From positions 62,001 to 126,000 of the forward strand of contig NW_026570417.1 in the NCBI RefSeq assembly GCF_019649055.1: a stretch of DNA of 64,000 nucleotides. The letters are read 5' to 3'. The first letter of the stretch is position 1, and each line of letters opens with the position of its first letter. The DNA comes from Paramacrobiotus metropolitanus. Taxonomy: Eukaryota > Tardigrada > Eutardigrada > Parachela > Macrobiotidae. Shown piece after piece: positions 1 to 9,040 of this stretch. Position numbers and translations under genes: made by a program. The notes beneath the pieces were generated by a model. It was given only the letters and a program-made list of their open reading frames with translations, ran no database searches and was not told the DNA's origin.

Positions 1-125
1 TGAAATCTAAGGTGATACCGTTTTATAAGCAAATCCATATTAAAATTATATTTAGTAACAACATCTTCGACTAAGCAGCGATTCTTTGATCAACTGTCGA
101 ACTTGATAAAGTTCGTGAAAAATGG

Positions 126-383
126 CAGGAACAACCCAAGAGACCAAGCATTTTTCCGAGAACCGTGACAGCGGCAAAGCCGTCTGCAGCAGATAAGACA
201 GTCGTTGTACGTAATAGAGCACATCACACTTAACAAACGGTTTGTGCTCATACGAATCGCGCAGTTAATCCCATAGTTTATCTCACAGCAAACTACATAG
301 TTGACCCCGCAGTTGATCCCACAGTTAACTGCACAGTAAACCAAAGGGTTTACCACATAGTAAGCTATGCAGTAAAATCTAGG
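126..383 (+). repeat. Left long terminal inverted repeat
   Basis: The inner part is a degenerate array of roughly 18-20-bp units of the form CCCAYAGTTNAYCYCACAGT. The outer 90 bp is non-repetitive and matches the right arm with about three mismatches per 20 bases. Confidence 0.75.
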
Positions 384-876
384 TTCAATCTCAGGTAAGA
401 AACTCGACCGGCTTTCCTGTTAGCTTGGCGACGCAATATATTCCCAAAGAAAACTGAGATTGGTGTAGCTGTTTCAAGTCAATAATTAAGCAATCACAAA
501 TAATATCGTTTATGAAAACAGAAACTCCAATTCATTATATTGTAGAGATCATTTGTTGAAACAACTAACATTCTGTAAAATGTTTTCTGTATTTTTAGAA
601 AATCTCACCATAGCTTTGCTCAAAACATGCAAGAATAGCAATTTATTCCCGCAGCCCGTGGCAGTCGTGTCTTAAGAGTTCCTTATTAGAAAACGCCGAC
701 ATTTTTTTTTATTCGAGCAAGCTTGCAAAATTGCGCAAAGAGCTGCAAGAGAGCGTTGGCTGTGGCATTCAGGCATCTAGCACATGGTGAGATAGCACTC
801 AGTTAATCACTCTCGAAGCACGACTACCACGGACAGCAATTACTGTATTGTAACAAAAAAATGGGACTTTCACAGC

Positions 877-1172
877 AGGCGCACCGAAACTTATGAAGAA
901 AATTGTTAAAAAGTCGCTCAAAAAGCCATTTTTTACGATTTTTCTAAAATCGTAGAAAAAAGCGTTTTTCCTTCGAAAATGTTGAATGGTTTAGACACAT
1001 TTAAAACTAGGTAGTTATAACTATGTCTAAACCCTTCAGCATTTGGAAGGGGGTGGTGCAGGCCTTCGCGGCAGCCGCGCAAATTGGTGTATGGCTTAAA
1101 GTTTCAGAAAAACCGTAGAAAGTGGCTTTTTGAGCGACTTTTTACAATTTTCTTCGGAAGTTTCGGTGCGTC
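877..1172. mobile_element. Small foldback element with two nested stems
   Basis: The outer arms 880-927 and 1124-1170 are inverted copies (about 47 bp, few mismatches, containing AAAAAGTCGCTCAAAAAGCC on the left). An inner pair at 970-1000 and 1023-1050 is also inverted (GGTTTAGACA against TGTCTAAACC). The apex is AT-rich. This fits a MITE or foldback element nested in the larger one. The 72-codon frame across the right arm has no coding features. Confidence 0.6.
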
Positions 1173-1555
1173 CCACTTTCTTGCTCAAGAAAGTTTATAC
1201 GTAGCAAAAATTATTATTGCTCCATTTTTTCCATTATCATGGTATTTGAACAAGTTTCAAAACCAGGCTGTTGAAAAGCCGGTGAGGGACAGCTATTTGT
1301 GATAGCAAAATGTTAAAATTATTTTTTAATAAACAAACTGATTTCACGAGTCTGCTTTGAAACCCACTTCTGCCTAACCAACCAACTTGCACAAAATTTC
1401 CGTTATGGTGCGTGGTCTGCTACCCGTAATTCTCCATATCACCGAATAAATAAAAACTAAAAACTTTAGCAAGAATTAGTTATATGCGGCGAACTGTCTA
1501 GCAAAAATGTCATGCAACAACGCCAACTAAGCATTTCGAGTGTTCTAAACTGCTA

Positions 1556-1660
1556 AATACACTGTGGGGTTAACTGCAAATTGAACTGTGTAGTTTACTA
1601 TGGGGTATACTGTGTGATAGACTGCAAATTGACCAGCGTTGTTTGCTGTGAGATAGAACT
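1556..1660 (+). repeat. Internal copy of the TIR repeat array
   Basis: Units such as CTGTGGGGTTAACTG and TACTATGGGGTATACTG match the arrays at both ends of the enclosing element, in the same orientation as the right-hand copy. Confidence 0.6.
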
Positions 1661-1700
1661 TGAGTTTGACGGCACGGCAGTCTCTTAATAACATTTTAAT

Positions 1701-1833
1701 GGAATAGATTTTTTTTAAGGATAAAACACGTAATCTATTCTATTCTATCTATTCTATCGACCAGCTCCAAATATTTGTAAGATTATTTTTAAGGCTAAAA
1801 AACGCAATCTTACAAATATTTGGAGCTGGTCGA
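1701..1833. repeat. Two adjacent hairpins with alike loops
   Basis: The second hairpin has perfect 28-nt arms (1757-1784 and 1806-1833, TCGACCAGCTCCAAATATTT...) around a 21-nt loop. The first (about 1704-1740) has short arms GAATAGATT/AATCTATTC. Their loops are near-identical (TTTTTAAGGATAAAACACG and TTTTTAAGGCTAAAAAACG) while the arms differ. Confidence 0.75.
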
Positions 1834-1868
1834 TACAGAATGGTTTTAGACAGGCCCGTTTCTCGCGT

Positions 1869-2580
1869 CCGATCACTTCGGCCGCGTTACAATTCGGCCG
1901 CATGCGTTCATTTCGGCCGAGGCTCACTTCGGCCAGCAGTCATTTCGGCCGCCGCTGATTTCGGCAACAGGACAATTGGCCATCCTCAGTTTCCGAAGTT
2001 TTCCTAATTTTCGCTATCTTGCTTCGGTTTTCTCAGGTTTTTTAAGTTTTCCAGGTTATTATTTTAGGTTTCTTAAGTTTCTTAGGTTTTCTTAGATTTT
2101 TTAGGTTTCTTAGGTTTCTTAGGTTTTCTTCGGTTTTCTTTGGTTATTCTTCGGTTATTCTTAAGTAATAGTTAGGTTATTTTTAGGTTATTCAAAAAGC
2201 TTTCTTAGGTTTATTAGGTTTCTTAGGTTTCTTAGGTTTTCTTAGATTTCTTAGATTTTCTTAGATTTTCTTAGAATTCTTAGAATTTTTAGAATTCTTA
2301 GAATTCTTAGGTTCTTAGAATTCTTAGGTTTCTTAGGTTTCTTCGGTTTTCTTTGGTTATTCTTCTGTTATTCTTAAGGAATAGTTAAGGAATAGTTAGG
2401 AATAGTTAGCTATGGTACCATTTAATCACATCAAAAGTAACGTTTTTGCCCAAATTGGACCAAAATGAGCGTCGGCCGAAATGAACTGCGGCCGAATTGG
2501 GCCTCGGCCGAAATTAACGGCTGCCGAAAAAGTTTGGCCGAAATGAGCGCGGCCGAAATGAAAACGGCCGAAGTGATCGG
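1869..2580. mobile_element. TIR element with TTCGGCCG ends and a TTAGGTT core
   Basis: The ends are inverted (CCGATCACTTCGG at 1869-1881, CCGAAGTGATCGG at 2568-2580) and carry several spaced copies of TTCGGCCG on the left and CGGCCGAA on the right. The core, 2030-2400, is an imperfect array of TTAGGTTTC/CTTAGGTTATT words. There is no coding capacity. A similar architecture occurs at 50902-51275. Confidence 0.65.
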
Positions 2581-2787
2581 TAGCCCCCGTTTTTAAGGGG
2601 GCAAAATTTGTTGAAAAAAGTCCGCCGGAAGCTCGCACATGGCGCAACAAATTCTAAAAGAAGAGTAGGAGTACCTAAAAAAAGTATAAACAGTACAAAC
2701 AAGTGAAGTCTCAGTTGTAAATAGTGACATAATATCATACTTTTAATGACTTACGGCAATAAAATTCTGGTTTCTTTGCAAAATGTT

Positions 2788-3043
2788 GGCCAAATTTCAC
2801 TGCATGGCTTACTATGGGGTAAACTGTGAAGTCTACTATGCAGTAAACTTTGGGATCCACTGTGGGGTCAACTTTGTGGTATACTGTGAGATAAACTATG
2901 GGATCAACTGTGTGATTGTTCTACGCAAAAACCGTGTAGTCGAGTGTGATGCACGCTGTTACGTATAACGACTGCATTTTCTGTTGCAGATGGCTTTGCC
3001 GCTGTCACCTTTCTTGAAGAATGCTAGGTTTCTTGGGTTCCTG
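2788..3043 (-). repeat. Right long terminal inverted repeat
   Basis: Inverted partner of 126-383. The array part reads TACTATGGGGTAAACTGTG on the plus strand, and the unique outer part ends at GGGTTCCTG. Confidence 0.75.
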
Positions 3044-5084
3044 AAATACTTAAAAGACGGTTAGGCTTTAGGTTAGCTTGAATTTGTCAGAGCTGGCAAT
3101 GTTTGCGGTTCTCGCAATTTTAAGCAACTTTTTGCCTTTCAATCTTTTTGCCTTTCAACAGGCGCTGATAGTTAAAGCGTTGATTTGATAGCACGTATTT
3201 TTTTAATTTACGAATCAGGTAAAGAATTTTGAAGTGTTAATTAATATAATTTATAAAATCAGTTTGCTGATAAAATGATATCACCATAAAATATTAGAAA
3301 GCACAACGCAATGAGCCAGCGCGAAACGGATTGAACAGATGCACAGTTGTGACTTCCAGAAAATTATAAGTCCGCATACGCGTACGAACTTTATATGCGT
3401 GCGTCGATAGTCTGCGTAGCCTCAAGACTCGGTGTGACGTCAGCTACAAGCAGGAGCCTTTGACATATGATTTTTTGGTGAGTCAGTGACGACAGTAATT
3501 GTTGTCTATTCAAACCATGTAGGCTAGCTCTAGCTGCATTTATGGTGCCATTACACTACGACTTTTACTGATTCATTCACAGCATTTCAATAATCGTGTT
3601 GGCTTTACAGCTTTGCCTTTTACGCAACCGTAAGTTACTACGCAGGTTGGAAAACCAATGTTAAATCAAAAACTGATCAGATGCGCGTTTCCGGAAAAAC
3701 ACACACACGCCATGTGTAACATGACGGTGGGTCGCCAACACACCAATCGGTTCAACGCCGTAACAAAAAGATAATATTACTTTTTTCCCACAAGAGTAGG
3801 CGGGAAGCGCGCTGGTCCGCTATTAACCGGGGAAATCCGAAGGGAAGACTCTGTGCAAGGTGGGATAATTTCATCCAGCGAAGAGCCAGACACCCTGGTA
3901 ACCTATCCGTGGCACGGATAGCGCTTTACCGCGGAAAGAAGTGGTGCACGGATTCCGTGGCATCACTTAGTCCCGTGGTAAGGCGAGGGCGGGCAGTGGT
4001 AGGGATCCCTAATTTGCAGTCAGTAGAAGCAATTTAAACTGCTGCGCCTGTGTAGCTGCACAATTTGCACGTGCAGACAGCACACAGATACTGACGAGTA
4101 TAAATGTCTGTTACTGTTCTGTATAATAAATAATTCCACACTGCTGAAACAGTCAAACAGATCCTGGTCCGAGATGCTCAGGGCTCTTTGCTTTGCGGAC
4201 GAATGGACGGGATGATCCGGTCCTGATCCGGCTAAACAAATCTGTTCCGCAGGAGATATGATCGTTTTCGTTAGGAAATTTATTAGATATAATAGATTAA
4301 TCAATTTTGTACTTGTACAAGCAGCAAGCAAAATAAAACAGCTGCTTTGAAGTACCCGAAGTGCTTTAATGGACCCGATTACTGGTTACAGATACGAAAA
4401 TTCTAACTTTTAAAAATCATAAATGGAATTGTGTCAGGCGTCAGGCGTATTGGAACCGGAAGTCATTTCTGAATGGAATTCCCATTCGAACTGGCAGATT
4501 ATAGTTTGCAGTTGATATGTACATACTTTACAATTTGCAATTTGCTCATTAATTTTCTGTGTTGTTTTTTATTCCTTTTTCCATTTTCTTCTTTTCCGCG
4601 TTTGTACGTAAAATGTATTGAGCATTCCACAGATTTTAGCAAAATCTAGGAGAGAATGAATGAGATTATAAACCCCTCTCGTGGAGACTGTTTTTCAGTA
4701 ACTATTAATATTTTATTTTGTGCCTTTTATTTTTTAAGAATACCTGTTTGTTGGAAATAGTGAATTTCAATTTTCGTTTACGTAAAATCGAAACATTGTC
4801 TGCACTTGGTGTTTTCAGCGTAATGGAAAATATGGTGGTGGTGTAAAATTTGGTGGCAACCTGACAGATCAGTAACCAGTCCAACCGGCATCTTTATTCT
4901 GATGATGTTATGGCCATGAGCGCTTTTATTTAAGTTATTTTGTTGGCTAGAAACTTAGTGCTTAGAAATTAAAAGTGCCAAAAAAGCCAAAGTGCGTGTG
5001 CTCCCGCAGCGCCCACAAAAACGCAAACAACGCCGTTACAAAAAGTATCACAAATCAGTATATAGTATACAGGAGTGGAAACCG
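3044..5084. other. No supported gene (2 kb)
   Basis: The stretch is mostly AT-rich and non-coding. A GC-rich patch at 3790-4010 contains the palindrome CTATCCGTGGCACGGATAG near 3903. A minus-strand frame at 4020-4331 has no recognisable domain and no convincing splice context. Position 4448-4494 shares a sequence with the upstream region of the TRMT10C gene. Confidence 0.5.
4448..4494 (+). promoter_or_regulatory. Copy of TRMT10C-upstream motif with ETS site
   Basis: TATTGGAACCGGAAGT followed by GAATGGAATTCCCAT matches the segment at 30976-31015 that lies about 240 bp upstream of the TRMT10C start. ACCGGAAGT is the classic ETS/GABP (NRF-2) site. No gene is seen directly downstream here, so this is probably a promoter fragment or a dispersed repeat. 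Confidence 0.4.
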
Positions 5085-6250
5085 GCACGGTTACCCTGAG
5101 TCCGACGAGGCCGGTGAGTAAGTGATTTCAAAACGCAGGCATTCGGGCAGGAGAAGAAGGAAGCGCAGTGCAATGCGAGATGGTTTCTCCCAGCGAAGAT
5201 CCTGCAGTCCATCCGTCCACCACTGGTTCCCGCGGTAATGTAAGGACGGACGCGGATCCGCCGTCTGCGCGTACGTCGTGCATAACAACTACCAAACCAA
5301 GAAAATGCGTTAGTAATGGAAACGATTCCGCAAGCTCTGGATCGCTGCCGCACGCCGTAACTGTCTCCCCTTCAATCATGGTACAGTGACGAAGTACAGT
5401 CAAACAATGAATCGTCGAAATCGGTCCACGGATCAAACTACAGTACGTATTATGGAGTGTGCAACACTCAACAGGAGCACACCCAATACACACATTTCAA
5501 CATTCTCAATATTTTAATCACTTCCGCTGTGTAAATCAACATATAAATTATAAATCCCTCTACCGAACGGATAGCCTAACTGTTTTTGTAATCATGTTTT
5601 TGTAATCATGTTTTTGTCAAGACCAACACGGGAGAAGTTGAGTTGTGGGTGATTCACATACTAATTCATACAGCGGAATTAATTAAAATAACGAGAATGT
5701 CGAAGTATAAACCACCAGCAAGGAAAACGAACAAAGAATCGTTTGATGCGTTAAATGAAGATGGAAAGGTTTTTATCCTACGCTGTACTCTGTACTTCCA
5801 GAAAACTACGCTAGCTCCCTGTTTGATTTTCATGGTTGTTAACGAGAAATTGATGAAATTTCCATGTTCGTACGTACTCTGCAGACGGCCATGCGGTGAA
5901 ACCCTTTGCTCTCCTCCGCTGCAATCGACGCCAACCACTCCGAAAGCCGTTGCACCTCAGCGTCGTTCGCCGCCGGCAACGCCGCGTCCAATGCTCTCCA
6001 GAAGCTGTACATGCGCAAGCACGGCTGACTGTCAGCGGCAGACGCGTCATGGGCAGATCGACGTCCAGCTGCACGGCAAGGTACTCATACGCTCGCAGCC
6101 GGCCGTACTCCAGAGCGACCAAGCACCGCGGACCAGCTGAATGGCCTCACACGTGGCAGACCGCGGCATGCTGCCACAAAATCATCCAGGTGCCACGCGT
6201 AACGCGGTGCCCCGGTCCGGTCTCGTTCACCGTCCCGGAATCATGCACAT
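5085..6250 (-). pseudogene. F-box-like family pseudogene, 3' part
   Basis: This is a decayed copy of the family that includes the gene at 9041-11323 and the pseudogene at 29071-30660. Family-like protein words occur in scattered frames on the minus strand: DSGTVNETG near 6235, [14 protein letters not shown] near 6110, MYSFWRALDAALP and EVQRLSEWLASI near 6000-5930, and DGLQDLRWEKPSRIALRF near 5200. Continuity needs several frame changes, and a stop interrupts the segment near 6160. No F-box motif is preserved. The segment 6090-6255 is very similar at DNA level to 29076-29245, which points to a recent common copy. Confidence 0.7.
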
Positions 6251-7022
6251 CGCATGCACATACACATACAAGTTCTTTTAAATACCTGTTTTCAAGCCGG
6301 CATTTTGCTGGTTATTGCCACTGTTTCGGAGATACTGGATGCAGCCAATATCTCCGAAAAGCAGTATGTAAATAATGTCAGTTATTGTACAGCAATAACT
6401 GTCGTTAACGTGCGATCGTAAGTTTACCGTGTTGCTATGCAGAACTTCCGATGGACGTGGCATATTAAGCTTAAGTTATACTAGCATATTTTATTTAATT
6501 TCGGAATAGTTTGAAAAGAAATTGCCGTCGAAAGCGAAAACCCGCCCTCCACACCCTTCTATTTCTATCACATTGTTTATCGTCTATCATCATATTGTCT
6601 ATGGTTTATCATTTATCCGGTTTATCAATAAAGGGGTCTGGTCGCGGACGGTTACACAAGCGGTAGACTGACCAGCTTGGCCTTTCAGTTGCCAAGTTCG
6701 GACATCGGTCTGCACTTTACCACCTCTGCTGAGCAACCCCATTTACGGCAAACAGTTCTGGTCTGAAGATCGCGAAACGTTAACAAGAAATTTAGAAAAT
6801 TGGAGCAATGGTGTTGCCCACTGTTGCGTGCCAGCCGGTTTGTATTGTACGTACAATCCGAGTATCTGTGATCGAGTCAGGCAGGGAAAGCGGCGGGCAA
6901 CATTTCCATTGGCGCGAGGCAGGAATAAAAGGCCGTCTGCCTCCTCTGTTCAGCTACTCTAGACTACGGTTATACAGTAATCCGATGCAATCGCAGGCTG
7001 GAGATCAAGGAAATCTATCATA
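6251..7022. other. No supported gene
   Basis: No coding signal. Positions 6271-6330 share about 60 bp with 8697-8765 (AAGTTCTTT..ACCTGTTTTC..GCCGACATTTTG type sequence), indicating a shared repeat or flanking duplicate. Confidence 0.5.
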
Positions 7023-7067
7023 TTAACTCTGCGCATCCTTTCTACTAGAAAGGATGCGCAGAGTTAA
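7023..7067. repeat. Perfect 21-bp-arm palindrome
   Basis: Arms 7023-7043 and 7047-7067 are perfect inverted copies (TTAACTCTGCGCATCCTTTCT) with a 3-nt spacer. Such a stem could form a cruciform or RNA hairpin, or be the remnant of a foldback element. Confidence 0.85.
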
Positions 7068-7079
7068 AACGCGGACTTA

Positions 7080-7170
7080 CATCGAGCAACAGCGACTTAC
7101 ATCGAAGCGAGAAATAGGCGTACCAAGTCCCGATTGGCTGGGCTTCGATGTAAGTCGCTTTTTGCTCGAT
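7080..7170. repeat. Inverted repeat with GACTTACATCGA words
   Basis: GCGACTTACATCGAAGC at 7092-7108 pairs with GCTTCGATGTAAGTCGC at 7142-7158, and the pairing extends outward through CATCGAGCA/TGCTCGATG. The word GACTTACATCGA also occurs directly at 7074. It lies immediately after the 7023 palindrome. Confidence 0.8.
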
Positions 7171-9040
7171 GTCTGTCGGGGGGCGTCAACAAAAACCGTT
7201 ACGAAGACAGGCGTACCTTGTAACGGGTCTAAGCGACGCCCAGCTACTTACAAACTTCGCGTTTCTGCGATTTTCATTGGTGGGTCAGCATTTTGAGTTA
7301 GATCGAGGCTGCCCACCGCCAATAGCGAAATTCGAAACCAAGTGATTCTTTCCCCATACTTCGAATCAGCAACGGATTTATCGCAATGCGAGGACCAGTT
7401 TTCTTGCCTTCTTTAGAAACTTTTGTTCTAAACTTGTTAAAAATTATTATTTATAATAATTTTTTTAAAGTAAGTGTAGGTTTAACTTATCAGGTCCTAG
7501 TGCAGGAAAGCCTACTGTTCTGGGATCCCAGAATATTAGTGGCGAATATTGTTGCTTGTCCCAGATGCGTTCCTTCTCTCTGATCACATCAGATTGTCTT
7601 AATTATCTTTTAACACTGTCCTTGATTATCGCCAGGAGTATTACGAATTAACTAAGAAAGGCTACAAGGTTTTAGAATCCATGTGGCTTTCTGTGTGATT
7701 TGTAATATTCATTGACATTTATTGCCATCGCATCGCAGGGAACCCTGCTTGCTGGCTACCCAGCCGTAGTACTGCTTTTTGTGTTTTTTGCTGAATTTGA
7801 CTTAACACTCGACTGCCAGTCATACTTCTGGACAGCCCTGTAGAAAGTTTGGTAAGTCAAATATTAAATTTTTATAATTCAAATTTATGTATTCTAGTAT
7901 GAGGCTATGAGTTGATCGGATTTTTTTTCTGTATTGTCTGACTGCATCTGACATGAAGTTTATATGTTGCACTGTATAGCAGCGCTGCGGGCTCCCGCTT
8001 GATCTGGCTACCCAGAAGCGTTCCTAAATCTAATTGTGAAACTTTACTTCTTATTCTTAATTATTTTAATTATTCATATTGCAATTTGTTTGGGTGTTTT
8101 CAGCAGGTTTACCTATAGGACTATTTACGGTTAAAATATGATAATGATGTGGGAGAACTTTGAAAACACGTTGTCAGCGCAGCTTTTTTATCGAAGTATG
8201 TGCGTCATGGCTGTTGTGCGCACGCGGTCAGGTTTATCCCGTACATACTTACACGCAAGCTGTGCAAAAAAGGCGCGGTTTTGCCTACTTTGTATGTAAG
8301 TGCTTGGTGAAATTCGATGTAAGTAAGTGCGCGATGCGCCTATGCGCAATTGGTACAGTTTACAACTGTAGTGACTGACAGTTGCACATGGCACGCATGT
8401 CATGCTGATGCAACGTACAGTACCACGCTGGCAGCTACAGTACTTACTACTTACTATTCCCCATTATTGACAGAAGGTAATTGACGTTTAAATGACGGCT
8501 TCCCCGAGTACGGCTTGTTTTGATCGTTTTCGTGACGGTGATACTGTTAAGCTACCGATGATCCTGTGTTGCTGTTGAGTTGACATTAAAGGCTGATAAT
8601 ATATAAATAATACATTATTATACATGTATATAATATATAGCTAACGCGCACTGGATGTGGCGTGTGATTTATAATCATTTATTCTTCTATATTATACAAG
8701 TTCTTTACCTGTTTTCCAGCCGACATTTTGGTGTTTATTGCCACTGCCAGCTGTTTCTATTGGCCTTCGTTGATGCGTTTACTGTCTAGATCTGGAGATC
8801 TCGGGTTCAAAGATGGACTTAGTGCATATTAATATATCGTCCTGCAAGGCGCTGTTAACCGCTGACGAACTGATACGACTGACTCCAGCGATACTTGTAC
8901 ACATCGCATATAAAATAAATTATGCTACTTCTATTTCTGCGAGTGTACGTATACTGGTACGGTGGTAACTGAAGCCTGAAGTAATTACCTACTTGTATTT
9001 CCGCTGCTGCTAGTGCGACGAGCTACTGCGTTAGCGTGGC
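7171..9040. other. No supported gene; upstream region of F-box-like gene
   Basis: No convincing coding exon. The stretch is AT-rich with scattered short frames. The last 350 bp contain the 60-bp segment shared with 6271-6330 and would hold the promoter of the gene that starts at 9041. No TATA box was recognised with confidence. Confidence 0.5.

Larger units (their letters stand above)
126..3043. mobile_element. Composite non-autonomous DNA element with ~250-bp inverted ends
   Basis: The two ends are inverted copies of each other over about 250 bp (126-383 against 2788-3043), both beginning CAGGAAC and sharing the word GTGACAGCGGCAAAGCC. No transposase-like frame lies between them. The open frames inside are translations of the repeat array (GVNYVV, YGINC words) and are not genes. 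The interior carries a third copy of the repeat array, two small palindromic elements and a hairpin pair. No clear target-site duplication was found. Family is unknown; the layout resembles long-TIR or foldback elements. Confidence 0.7.

Noticed and set aside
90-356. Open frame with VNCGINCGVNYVV-like repeats, and its partner at 2783-2968
   Set aside because: It is a translation of the degenerate repeat array in the inverted ends, present on opposite strands at the two ends, with no gene context.
4020-4331. 103-codon minus-strand frame
   Set aside because: No recognisable domain, no upstream promoter or splice signals, and ordinary composition; treated as chance.
8790-8830. Possible tRNA B-box (GGGTTCAAAG)
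   Set aside because: No matching A-box or acceptor stem at the right distance, so no tRNA gene is called.
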